DNA from: Siphonodentalium dalli | Taxonomy: Eukaryota; Mollusca; Scaphopoda; Gadilida; Siphonodentaliidae | Length of the DNA stretch: 64,000 nucleotides | Assembly: GCA_032622095.1 (NCBI GenBank) | Contig: CP136066.1 | Coordinates: 189,896,816-189,960,815 of the forward strand | Reading direction: 5' to 3' | Shown: one piece after another, positions 23,501 through 35,482 of the stretch | Numbering within the stretch: position 1 is the stretch's first letter | Layout: every line of letters starts with the position of its first letter | Position numbers and translations under genes: made by a program | Notes under the pieces: generated by a model | The model's input: the letters and a program-made list of their open reading frames with translations, nothing else | Databases searched by the model: none | Told to the model about the DNA's origin: nothing

Positions 23501-24267
23501 AACTTACAATAGTAAGCAGGTGTGGAGTTGTCATGACAATAATGCTCACTGATGTTAAAATCAGCGATTTTCGGCGATTTTCCTATTTCTGGTGGCCATT
23601 TTGGCCGTCATCTTGAATTTGGGTAAATATTCCTCAACTCATGTATAAGAGGAATCCTAGCTCGAGTATCTCCTGCACATATATATGCATGGGTGTTGTT
23701 ATAATAGCAATAACATTCATTGATTCGAAACATTACATCGCGTTATTAACGTAGATTCGGCTTTGACCTATTATACCGGCATTTGGGAAAACGTGATATC
23801 GGACAAAACTATCCCGCAATGAATGTATATTATGGTCCCCATGTGTTCGCCAATGACTCCTCTATACGATAAATGTATAATATGACGCAAAGATTCCAAA
23901 ATTTTCCCACAGAGACAAACGAAATGTGGTAACATGTCATAAAATAGCATATTTTCACGTTTCGGCGGCCATCTTGGATTCTGGTGTCGGATGTTTGGCT
24001 AATTTGTAAGGGTTGTATATTGGCATAACGAATCGAGCGGAAAACAAGACCGCATGTGCTATCATCTTTACTATAATGGCGATCAAAGAGACCTGGTGCA
24101 TATAAAACAAATGGCCGCCATGATGGACGCCATCTTGTCTGGAGACTCTGCGGCCACTTTTTTTCTTGTTAACAAGTGAAAAAAAATAGAGGAGACCTTA
24201 AGAAAGAAAATTAGTGAGGTGAAGTTGAGTGCTGTGGGGTGCAGAGGTCGACCAATATATCCTGGAC

Positions 24268-26040
24268 AAGAGACTAACTATATGTTTTCCTCTTCCAAAA
24301 TTCTGCTACTAATGTTTAATTTTCATCAAAAGTTTATAATTTTGGTCCTTGACATACGCTTCGGGGAAACCCCGCTTGATCTACAGATGATATCGATATT
24401 ATTCGGACGGGAATAGGGGCGAGTTGTCTTCGGCTCATGTCGTCACATATCCTTTTCGGACAGTGAGTCTCTTTCTGTCCGTTATTTGAGAACATATAGT
24501 TCCTTGTTTCAATCGTATTTTAACGGCGAATATGTTTTTAAAATCAATAATTAACAATCAATGGCATAATTATAAGGGATAATCTCGGTTGCCTTTAGAC
24601 TGTGTAATTACATTAGGAAACCGAGATTATTCCTTAATAATCACTGGAAATTTTGCTAACCTGAAACAAAATTCAAAACGTGTTGAAACTTCGATACCTG
24701 GCCATGCATCAGAACCTCCTATATTAAAATGTTTAATGGCTCATTGAAATATAAAACATACCAATGTTTTTAACTGTGCCAAATCGGAGCGTGGATATTT
24801 AAATATTCATGAATAATAATGTAATATCCCCAGGAATTAAAAGCAATTTTTAGTAAACAAATGTAAATTTTGAAGGTTTGTACCTATGCGCCATTTGATA
24901 GCATGCTATATTTCTTCAACAAGTATGTGTTCAAAGCATTACAAAGGTCAAGCTGGGTACACACAACACCTTTTCTTAAATATAGGTACCCAGCACACCA
25001 AATATGGCGACAATAACCTCTTCAGTGTTAGGATGCCAGAACAGAATTATATCCAGTCCATTGGGCCCATTAATATGAGGTTTTGTTGACCAGATATTGA
25101 CTTTCAAAAGAGATTTTTTTTCACCACGTTTTGAATTTCTGTAAATCTAGCAAAGATTCCAACGATCTTATCATATAAAGAGCGTTCATGCTTCCGTGAA
25201 CAAACAGCGGTCGACAATAAAGAGCGTTCTCAATTATGAGCTTTCTGTGGTAGCGTACGAGGTGTTACTTGTGGATGATGTCATAGATTTTCGCGATGCA
25301 TGTATGATACGCATGTTGGCCATTGAAAGTACTTTTCATTTTCTTTTTGTCTGGTAAACTTAAAACTGGCTCATGTAATTTTGCATTATTTGGTGTCAAA
25401 TCCGACTCATATCGGACCTTGGGTCTTTAACAGATTTGAAAATCACATGGTCAACATGTGGTATCAAGTTGAAATAAAAATGGCGGATTTAACAAATATA
25501 CAGGGGAAATAATAAGGTAATGTACGTCTTATAAAGGCTCATGCCATAATAATATTACAGTAATGACCACGAGCATCTAACCAAAGTCATCAACATTTCC
25601 GTCAGAATATAAATATATATCGTTATGGTGCACTCATAGCACCAATGGTTTATTATATTGTCATAATGTTATTGCCCTCTTAGCGCTTTACCATGACGTA
25701 GTTTGTTTGTGTTGTTCGTCATCCTTGTGCGCTCTTTTAACGGAAAAGCCTGGTCAAGTTATAGCTCTCGGAGGGTGCCTCGAGTCAAGTGTCTAACCAC
25801 CTGCTTCGTTGTGGTTTGGGTCATAACAAACTGGTGTGGAATAATACGCACAGCAGTTTGAATGTTCTGAGTGGCGTATAGGAAGCAGATGCGATAATTA
25901 TTCTCACGAGGCGCTATCTCTTCCCGACAGCACAACAACAACAACAACAACACACATAATTATCAACATGTTATTCCGGAGCATCTTGATATTCCATGGG
26001 AGTAATATAAGCTATTTTAATCCCAAATATATACCATTTG
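24268..26040. other. Intergenic region, no gene seen
   Basis: Contains a hairpin (about 24569-24640, ggataatctcggtt and its complement) and a pair of ataaagagcgtt motifs at 25175-25186 and 25217-25228. Open frames are short and unrecognised. Confidence 0.5.
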
Positions 26041-27965
26041 TGTCAGCATGCATGGTAGTTTACTGTGTCAGCATGCATGGCAGTTTACTGTGTTAGCATG
26101 CATGGTAGTTTACTGTGTCAGCATGCATGCTAGTTTACTGTGTCAGCATGCATGGTAGTTTATTGTGTCAGCATGTATGGTAGTTTACTGTGTCAGCATG
26201 CATGGTAGTTTACTGTGTCAGCATGCATGGTAGTTTACTGTGTCAGCATGTATGGTAGTTTACTGTGTCAGCATGCATGGCAGTTTACTGTGTTAGCATG
26301 CATGGTAGTTTACTGTGTCAGCATGCATGCTAGTTTACTGTGTCAGCATGCATGGTAGTTTATTGTGTCAGCATGTATGGTAGTTTACTGTGTCAGCATG
26401 CATGGTAGTTTACTGTGTCAGCATGCATGCTAGTTTACTGTGTCAGCATGTATGGTAGTTTACTGTGTCAGCATGCATGGTAGTTTACTGTGTCAGCATG
26501 CATGGTAGTTTACTGTGTCGGCATGCATGGTAGTTTATTGTGTCAGCATGTATGGTAGTTTACTGTGTCAGCATGCATGGTAGTTTACTGTGTCAGCATG
26601 CATGGTAGTTTACTGTGTCAGCGTGTATGGTAGTTTACTGTGTCAGCATGCATGGTAGTTTACTGTGTCAGCATGCATGGTAGTTTACTCTGTCAGCATG
26701 CATGGTAGTTTACTGTGTCATCATGCATGGTAGTTTACTGTGTCAGCATGCATGGTAGTTTACTGTGTCATCATGTATGGTAGTTTACTGTGTCGGCATG
26801 CATGGTAGTTTACTGTGTCAGCATGCATGGTAGTATACTGTGTCAGCATCCATGGTAGTTTACTCTGTCAGCATGCATGGTAGTTTACTGTGTCGACATG
26901 CATGGTAGTTTACTGTGTCAGCATGCATGGTAGTTTACTGTGTAAGCATGCATGGTAGTTTACTGTGTCAGCATGCATGGTAGTTTATTGTGTCAGCATG
27001 CATGGTAGTTTACTGTGTCGACATGCATGGTAGTTTACTGTGTCAGCATGCATGGTAGTTTACTGTGTCAACATGCATGGTAGTTTACTGTGTCAGCATG
27101 CATGGTAGTTTACTGTGTCGACATGCATGGTAGTATACTGTGTCAGCATGCATGGTATTTTACTGTGTAAGCATGCATGGTAGTTTACTGTGTAAGCATG
27201 CATGGTAGTTTACTGGGTCAGCATGCATGGTAGTTTATTGTGTCAGCATGCATGGTAGTTTACTGTGCCAGCATGCATGGTAGTTTAATGTGTCAGCATG
27301 CATGGTAGTTTACTGTGTCGGCATGCATGGTAGTTTACTCTGTCAGCATGCATGGTAGTTTACTGTGCCAGAATGCATGGTAGTTTACTGTGTCAAAATG
27401 CATGGTAGTTTACTGTGTCAGCATGCATGGTAGTTTACTGTGTCAACATGCATGGTAGTTTACTTTGTCAGCATGCATGGTAGTTTACTGTGTCAACATG
27501 CATGGTAGTTTACTGTGTCAGCATGCATGGTAGTTTACTGTGTCAGCATGCATGGTAGTTTACTGTGTCAACATGCATGGTAGTTTACTGTGTCAGCATG
27601 CATGCTAGTTTACTGTGCCAACATGCATGGTAGTTTACTTTGTCAACATGCATGGTGGTTTACTGTGTCAACATGCATGGTAGTTTACTGTGTCAACATG
27701 CATGCTAGTTTACTGTGTCAGCATGCATGCTAGTTTACTGTGTCAACATGCATGGTAGTTTACTATGTCAGCATGCATGGTAGTTTACTATGTCAGCATG
27801 CATGGTAGTTTACTGTGTCAACATGCATGGTAGTTTACTATGTCAGCATGCATGGCAGTTTACTATGTCAGCTTGCATGGTAGTTTACTGTGTCAACATG
27901 CATTGTAGTTTACTGTGTCAGCATGCATGGTAGTTTACTGTGTCAGCATGCATGCTAGTTTACTT
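26041..27965. repeat. 25-bp minisatellite, 77 units
   Basis: Unit TGTCAGCATGCATGGTAGTT + TACTG, total 1925 bp. Each unit holds the palindromes GCATGC and ATGCAT. In the first ~400 bp the variant pattern (catggcag, gttagcat, catgctag) repeats after 200 bp, i.e. an eight-unit higher-order repeat. The right half is enriched in cgacatg and caacatg variants. Confidence 0.95.
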
Positions 27966-28263
27966 TCTCTGACTTTCTTAAAATGCCATGTCCGAGTTGA
28001 CACCGCATGTGACAAAAATTATTGAGCCAATTTCACCTCACCATGCATAATAAAAATGAAAAATAATGAACATTATTCGCATGGCACCGGCATCGCAAAA
28101 CTACACGAAATCATCGACAAGTAATATATCGAAAACGATCACAAAAGCTAAGATTGAGCAACGTTCTTTATTGTCAGCTGTGTTTTGGAAAAAATGCAAC
28201 ACGAACGCTCTTTATAAGACACAATCATTGGAATATTTGCTGGGCTGACAATAATTCAAAACG
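27966..28263. other. Spacer, no gene
   Basis: Contains a third pair of the aacgctctttat-type motif (28160-28171, 28204-28215). Confidence 0.4.
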
Positions 28264-28267
28264 TTAA

Positions 28268-28708
28268 AGATACTCAATCCGATTCGATGGTCTCCATATC
28301 ATCAGATTCCAACAACAACTATTTTTTTTAAATGCCGCTTCAGAATCGATTAATTGCCCAAAAATAATGCTAACCACAGTCAACTATGGTGTGAAATTGC
28401 ACAAAACCTGTTATTTATCAACATTTTGTTCAACGAAATTTTCCCGGTTTGTCAAATATCTGTCAAAAAAGCCACTTGATTTTAGAGTTATCCATCTTCA
28501 TCCGCAATTTGGACAGTGTTCTCATCGACTTTTACTGGGCCACTAAATATTCCAGGTGGTGATAAATAATAGATTTTAAAAAATCGAATTCTGATCACTC
28601 TGAGCTTTGATGGGTGGGTACATACGTTCCTCGACTCGAATCAAATATTTTTTACACCGGAAGCCAAATAAATAGTAATTGAGGGGCGCTTAATCGGATT
28701 GAGTACCT
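28268..28708. mobile_element. TTAA MITE family 1, copy 2
   Basis: Ends AGATACTCAATCCGATTCGA and CGGATTGAGTACCT with TTAA on both sides (28264-28267, 28709-28712). Confidence 0.75.
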
Positions 28709-28772
28709 TTAAAACTTCTGATTTTGAGAGTCGATATCTCATCATATATGGCCACCAAAAACCTCATATTAA

Positions 28773-29177
28773 AGGCCCATTAAAGGCATTTCGAATGCAC
28801 AGATCACATTATATGCATAATATTCCATATTATATACCATTTGGAAAAGGAACCAAAATAAATATATATATATTGCACCAGAATACGGAACAGCTGTGGC
28901 CAAGGAGTGTTCGCCAAGTGACAGAGTTTCTCAGATTCACACCAAGACTTCCCACATTATTTACGCCAGAATACATCGTTATTCACAACTAATAGATAGA
29001 GTTATTCCCCTTACATTAATAATAAACTGGCATTGCTCACCAGATCGAAATTAAGTACAGAACACACGTCAGTACCTTGTCAAAACAGCATGTTCACAAT
29101 GTTTTGTTTCCTCTTTCGAATGGTATGGAATATGTTGCATATAATTCGATGTGATGATTCTAAAATTAAATGTGCCT
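28773..29177. mobile_element. TTAA MITE family 2, diverged copy
   Basis: Left end TTAA-AGGCCCATTAAAGG, internal blocks (catattatataccatttg) shared with the copies at 10330 and 14527, and a degraded right end. Confidence 0.55.
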
Positions 29178-29802
29178 CTGATTGGCTCGTGTGTTCAATC
29201 TAATTATCTTCTGGTATGTTCAAACGCAAATAACCCCGATTCAAAAACCAATATGAAATGGATCAAAATCAAAATGATTGGCTCAAAATCAATTGGTATT
29301 GATCAAAACCAGAATAATTGTCTCAAAATCAATGGATTTTGATCAAATTCAATTGGTTTTGATCAAAATCAGTTAAGAATTAAAAAAAAATGTATGCGTG
29401 TGTGCTGATGTGTGTCACCACTGACGATGGGCCATGCGTCTGTGCGCTGTGTGTATGTCTGCGCGCTGTATATATCCGTGATTTACATCCAAGTGTATGT
29501 TTTATGCGTGTATGAATATCTGTCTGTGTGCGAGTATGGGTATATATGTGTTCATGCGTTTGCATGTATTAGTGTGGGAGTTGCATGTATGAGGGCGTGC
29601 GAGTATATTCGATGGGTGTCTCTACGTATCAATATATGCATGGATGTATGCGTGTGTGCGTATGATTGCTGAGCTCTTGGCGACTATTCTTTGTTGTTAT
29701 GTCCACTGTATATATGTTTACTGTTCTTGTATTATATATGAATTCATTTTGTCAATTTATTATTCATAACTCTCCGTGAATGGAGGAAATAAGTTATATA
29801 TA
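29178..29802. repeat. Low-complexity spacer
   Basis: 29255-29372 repeats gatcaaaatcaattggtttt-like units. 29380-29680 is TG/TATG-rich. The open frames here (29380-29672) are microsatellite translations. Confidence 0.6.
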
Positions 29803-29973
29803 ATGTAGGTCTAACTCACATTGAAACAAACTACATAAAGTCGTTATTCCTCGAACATGTTGAGCCACATGGTGACACGTATATAACATGGATAATACAA
29901 AGCATCGAGCAATTATCCAAGACAATTTGCCACGATTCACGGTCTCTCATTTAATTTTACCAACCAAATTCAA

Positions 29974-30983
29974 TTTATCTCAAACCATTTTAATTTTAAT
30001 GTGATTTACATCCAAGTGACTCATATGTCATTTGAGCAGAAATCACTCAATTTATCTTAAATGCACATGTCATGAAAGTAAATTAATACATGTAACGAGT
30101 TCAACATTAATCTAGACCATTTTAAATTATCAAATTATGGCAAATTAAATTCTTCAGATTGGAGTTAAGCCATGAAATTGAACTATTCAGACTGGAGTTA
30201 ATCCGTGAAATTGAATTCTTCGGTAACAGCCTAACGAATTGAAGATCTTGTTTATCACATAAAAAGGCTTTCTGCCTTTTTGGCAAATCAAAATCCTTAA
30301 AAGAAGCTGCAAAATCCATACATTTACAGCGTTGGCTGAGACGCTTCACAACCGTATACGACAGTATTGGGTTTCTGGGAAAATATAGTCCCCCAATGTG
30401 CCTCCTTGTTTGTGTGTCTATTTTCGTTAGTGTAACGAAGTTGGACAAGAATTTAACTTTATTGAACAAAACAATCAGTTTATCTCAAACCATTTTAATT
30501 TTAATGTGATTTACATCCAAGTGACTCATATGTCATTTGAGCAGAAATCACTCAATTTATCTTAAATGCACATGTCATGAAAGTAAATTAATACATGTAA
30601 CGAGTTCAACATTAATCTAGACCATTTTAAATTATCAAATTATGGCAAATTAAATTCTTCAGATTGGAGTTAAGCCATGAAATTGAACTATTCAGACTGG
30701 AGTTAATCCGTGAAATTGAATTCTTCGGTAACAGCCTAACGAATTGAAGATCTTGTTTATCACATAAAAAGGCTTTCTGCCTTTTTGGCAAATCAAAATC
30801 CTTAAAAGAAGCTGCAAAATCCATACATTTACAGCGTTGGCTGAGACGCTTCACAACCGTATACGACAGTATTGGGTTTCTGGGAAAATATAGTCCCCCA
30901 ATGTGCCTCTTTGTTTGTGTGTCTATTTTCGTTAGTGTAACGAAGTTGGACAAGAATTTAACTTTATTGAACAAAACAATCAG
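29974..30983. repeat. 505-bp near-identical tandem duplication
   Basis: 29974-30478 and 30479-30983 agree base for base except for one difference that I see (cctccttg versus cctctttg). Copy R2 has one unit only. Confidence 0.9.
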
Positions 30984-31307
30984 TTTGCATCGTCTGGCGT
31001 TGGTGTCATGCGCGGCCTTTCGAAATAGTATTAATCCGCATGAATCAATGTGAAGACGCGGCGCGATCGCTTTGTGACACGATGCCATGTGATATGTAGC
31101 GCGCTATATACTGGCTTTTTTAATGATATGATAGAAGTTTCGTGTGACTTAAAGATATATTAATAACCTAGCTGATTCAATAGCTATGTTGCATGTCTTT
31201 TCTATGTAATTAGATAGACTCTTCACATCTCACTCGCATGACTTATCGCATCTACTGTGATTTACACCTGGCTATGCCGATATTACGGCAGCATAAACCC
31301 GCCTCAG

Positions 31308-31706
31308 CACTTTATTTACTATCTTGATTAATCAACTTACTATCTTGATTAATAAATTTAGCTATTTTCATTAATCAACTGAGCTATCTTGATTAATCAA
31401 CTGAGCTATCTTGATTAATCAACTTAGCTCTTTTATTTATCAGCTAGAATGATTAATCAACTTATTATATTGATTAATCAACTTAGCTATCTTGATTAAT
31501 CAACTTAGCTATCTTGATTAAACAACTTAACTATCTTGATTAATCAACTTAGCTAGATTGATTAAACAACTAGCTATCTTGATTAATCAACTTAGCTATC
31601 TTGATTAGTCAACTTAGATATCTTGATTAAACAACTTAGCTATTTTGATTAATCAACTTAGCTAACTTAATTAATCTATTTAGCTATCTTGATTAATCAA
31701 CTTAGT
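31308..31706. repeat. 22-bp ttgattaatcaa array in R1
   Basis: About 17 units of cttgattaatcaacttagctat; each unit centres on the 12-bp palindrome TTGATTAATCAA. Confidence 0.85.
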
Positions 31707-31790
31707 ATATTCGTGGAGTATATAAAGAGATTGGTTTTCACTGAGGAAATTTCTCGAACAGGCTGATGAAAACCAGTATAGTTCCACTTT

Positions 31791-32142
31791 TCATGTTGAC
31801 AAATTTTTTCAACCACCCTTATCACCCATGTTTATCTCACAGTGAATACTAAATAACCAAACACAAATCGAATATCATAATTGTATTCTAATTAACATAA
31901 TAATGAATCGACATTCGCTAAGCCTTACGTCACTGTGCGTGCAGATAATACATGTGTGTCTTTCTATAACATGTGAGGCCTGGTTTAAGGGTTAATTATG
32001 TGTTCAATCTAATTATCTTCTGTACGATTTAGAGCACTTAGAGAGTGTTATGGTGTCAAATCGGACAGGCGGGGGGGGGGTCCTTAAGTTTCCAATCGAA
32101 GGATTTCAATTCATCAAGACAGATGCTCAAAGTTGGCGAATA
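31791..32142. other. Spacer between R copies, no gene
   Basis: AT-rich with a short G run near 32070; nothing else recognised. Confidence 0.4.
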
Positions 32143-32195
32143 AGACTAGGTCTAACTCACTTTGAAAATAACAACATAAAGTCATTATTATAATA

Positions 32196-32350
32196 GGGTG
32201 CGTTTATATTGGTGTAGATCTGTGTAAAGAACTATGTGAAGTCCTGTGTCACGGATTACTGTGATCACAACATGATACTGGTAGCGAACGCCCGATCATC
32301 AGCAATCTGGTAATGGATAACTCACTACGAGTTATCCTCAGTTTAGGTCA
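32196..32350. mobile_element. Truncated copy of the Harbinger-like element
   Basis: Begins AGGGTGCGTTTATATTG and matches the inverted right end of 6763-7741 (blocks gtgatcacaacatga, tttaggtcaggc). Confidence 0.6.
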
Positions 32351-34002
32351 GGCAAAAAAGCGATTTGATCTATGCCACACAGGGACGTGCCTATAAGATC
32401 TCCCTGAACCAGATCAATCCCACGAGCTTGCATTGTTCCATTTGCACCCCTCCCCTTAAGTTTTGATTTGTCAAATGAAAATCGCAAAATCCTAGGATCC
32501 AGATTGGCTTCCAGCTTTCCAAATTTTGGAACCATGTCGACACGTAAATAACATGTTTGAGTCGCATGTTGACACATATAGAACATGAATAATGCACGAT
32601 TCGCGGTCTCCTGTTTAATTTAGCCAACCAAACTCAATTTCTCTAAAACCATTTTAAGTTTAATGCGATTTACTTCTAAGTGACTTATCTGCCATATGAG
32701 CAGAAATCACTGAATTTATCTCAAATTCACATTAAAGTGAATTCGTACTTGTAACGAGTCCAAAATTAATTTAGATCAATTACTGACACTGGCAAATTAA
32801 ATTCTTCAGACTGGGGTTAAGCCGAGAAATTGAATTCTTCAGACTGGAGTTAAGCCGTGAAATTGAATTCTTCGGGAACAGCCTGCATGGCAGCACAACA
32901 CCAATGAAACTGATAACCTGAACAGTGGGGTGCAAAGGAAGTTTTCCAGAGTTTTAATGCCAATCTTCAAAAATTGTCCAAAGGGCTTCGGGTGTATTCC
33001 TCCAAATGTTGTCATGTTTGTCAAAAAACAGTTGGACACAACCACAGTTGGAAATATTGAACGGAAAATAGGTTATTGAGTACGTTTTAATGTTTGTAAT
33101 TTTCCAATCATCACTTAGTGTTAGTCGGATCATTAAAACCAGAAAAGTTCATTCTACGTGTGGTACTATTTGAGAAGGTTTTGAGAATTGTTTCTATATA
33201 TTGTCCAAAATGCTTATCCAAAATGGCCGCTGTGAAATCGTTATTAAAATGTGAATTTATGGTAAATGGCAATATAATTTGAGTCTTAGTGACTATTAAT
33301 ATGAACTAGCTCTGGTGCCGAACGCTGCGAAACAGGTATAACATATAGATAAAGATATTGAGGATCTCTAACTCGTTATGATGGGATATAAGAAGAAAAA
33401 AAATATTTAATTTAAAATAATAATAAAAATAGAGCTTTATGCATTTTTAACAAATCAAAATCATTAAAAGAAACTGCAAAATTCATACATTTACAGCGTT
33501 GGCTGAGACGTGTCAGAACCGTATACGGGCTGGCGACTGAAAATATAGTCCCCCAATGTGCCTATTTGTTTTTGTATCTATTTGTGTTAGATCAACGAAG
33601 TTGGACAAGAATTTAACTTTAATGAACAAAGCAATCATTTTTGCATTGACTGATGTTGGTGTCATGCGCGACTTTTCGAAATGGTATCAATCCTCCTGAT
33701 AAAGACGCGTCGCGATTATTTGTTAGCGCGATGCCAAGTCATATGTAGCACAGGCATATTCATCACCAGTGAGAGATGTAATGTAAATAATGTAATGAAA
33801 TATGTAATGGCTTTTTAATGATATAATAGGGGCTTCGTGTGATATCCAGATATATTTATATCCTAGCTGATTCAAGAACAATGTTGCATGCAATTAGATA
33901 GACTGTTCACATCTCATACTCATGACCTCTCGCATCAAGTGTGAATTACACCTGGTAATATATATGCCGATATTACGGCAGCGTAGAACCACCTCACCAC
34001 TT

Positions 34003-34362
34003 TATTTACTATCTTGATTAATCAACTTACTAGCTTGATTAATCAACTTAGCTATCTTGATTTATCAACATACTATCTTGAATAATCAACATACTATCTT
34101 GTCGATTAATCAACTTAGCTATCTTGATTAATCAACATAGCTATCTTGATTAAACAACTTATCTATCTTGATTAATCAACTTACTATCTTGATTAATCAA
34201 CTTAACTATCTTGATTAATCAACTTAGCTATCTTGATTAGTCAACTTAGCTATCTTGATTAATCAACTTGGCTATCTTGATTAAACAACACAACTATTTT
34301 GATTAATCAACTTAGCTATCTTGATTAATCAATTTAGCTATCTTGATTAATCAACTTAGTTT
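34003..34362. repeat. 22-bp ttgattaatcaa array in R2
   Basis: About 16 units of the same palindromic repeat as in R1. Confidence 0.85.
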
Positions 34363-34440
34363 ATACGTGGAGTGTATAAAGAGATTGGTTCTCTCTGGGG
34401 AAATTTCACGAGCAGGCTGATGAAAACCAGTATTTAACAT

Positions 34441-35438
34441 GACCAAATCCCGACATATACACATGTGGGAACTTAGCAATTTAATATCGATCTTAGCAAT
34501 TGAATATCGAACTTCGAACTAACTTCACACACAGGGACTTAGCAATGTTTTGTATGTTGACTCAAATTATTGTTGTGGTCATCTTGTATCGCCATTTTGA
34601 GCCAAAATGATCCATTATCAATCTTGCCAAGTGGATGCGGACACACGTACTACGGTAGCGATTGCATACTAGGTGTAAATCTTATTACGGTGGAGTTTGG
34701 TGACATTTGGTCGTCATAATTACTATGCCATAGTTAGCCATGTCGCTCGTGACACTTTGCCTTGAATGGGATTGCTATCAAGATAAGAGTTCTCTAATGT
34801 TGCTGCGCTCCAAATTCTCCAAAAGTTTCTGTCATGAAAATAGCACATAGTTTGTCCCGAATGGCTATATGTATTATACCAGAAAATAACAAATAAAATC
34901 AATTAATAGCGCTTCCGGACAGAAGTCTTCCATTCATATTTATACCCCAGAAACTATATAAACTTGTTGGGAAGAGAATCAAGATATATACAATCTTTAA
35001 AGGATTACCGCGCAAATCCACTGAGCACGTTGCCGAAAAGTATTTTGTGATAGGTATCCCGTAACTGAAGTTATACAGATTCATGCGATTGAATATTCCA
35101 CTATGGATTATGCAGTCTGAATCGTTAATCTTCCCTCATGTGGCGTCACATGAGGGACTAGTAGCGACACGCAGTTGGGAAGAAATTGACTATCTTTAAA
35201 TAATTTAGATGAAAATATCCAAAGTATGCATTGTGTGAGGTTCAATTCCAGATTTTCAAATAGAACATATGACACAAGTTGCGAAAATAATGTTTATTTT
35301 TCTATACTGTTCAATAAATTAGGAGTAAAAAAAACATAGAGAGAATACTGCAGAACGTAGTGCGCAACGGAGCATCCCTCATGACTCGTGTCGGTGACTT
35401 GCGTCTTGTCTGGTCGTCTTCACTGGTCCGGCTTGTTC
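34441..35438. other. 3' flank and 3' UTR of ELC copy B
   Basis: Homologous to the 3' flanks of A and C. No separate gene; the open frame at 34899-35084 is not conserved as protein. Confidence 0.6.
35293..35298 (-). terminator. Poly(A) signal, ELC copy B
   Basis: AATAAA on the minus strand about 140 nt past the stop, in the position conserved with copies A and C. Confidence 0.6.
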
Positions 35439-35482
35439 TTACTTGTCCCCGAATGGTCCTGCCATCACTTTATTGATGAATT
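35439..35482 (-). CDS. ELC copy B exon 6 (terminal)
   Basis: 44-nt coding end encoding [14 protein letters not shown] and TAA; it carries a Lys to Asn change relative to A and C. Confidence 0.9.

Larger units (their letters stand above)
18527..24267. mobile_element. Giant foldback (palindromic) element, ~5.7 kb
   Basis: The left arm (18527 to about 21470) is the reverse complement of the right arm (about 22060 to 24267), with a ~0.6-kb loop. Outer ends are (TA)GTCCAGGAGATATTGGTC and the complement of GACCAATATATCCTGGAC. Matching landmarks include gtggccgcaga / tctgcggccac and gtatctcctgcacatat on opposite arms. Each arm has ~165-bp subterminal units carrying an aagatggcggcc-like core. The left arm is interrupted by an 806-bp hAT-like insertion. 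I find no transposase; short open frames inside are mirrored between arms and look non-coding. Confidence 0.75.
29803..31790. repeat. Repeat family R, copy 1
   Basis: Matches 32143-34440 over most of its length and 57642-58440 over its right part. Common order: gtctaactcac block, catttacagcgttggctgag block, a ccgatattacggcagc block, a ttgattaatcaa array, and a gcaggctgatgaaaaccagtat end. It contains the 505-bp duplication. Minus-strand open frames (30122-30469, 30627-31088) are frameshifted in copy 2, so I do not call a gene. Confidence 0.7.
32143..34440. repeat. Repeat family R, copy 2
   Basis: Diverged full-length relative of 29803-31790, immediately 3' of ELC copy B. It contains a truncated Harbinger-like fragment (32196-32350). 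Confidence 0.7.

Noticed and set aside
29380-29672. Frames rich in Tyr/Val/Cys around 29.4-29.7 kb
   Set aside because: Translation of TG/TATG microsatellite on both strands.
30122-31088. Minus-strand frames of 115 and 153 residues
   Set aside because: Two near-identical copies come from the recent 505-bp duplication. The diverged homologue at 33430-33760 has a 7-bp length change that breaks the frame, so no sign of coding constraint.
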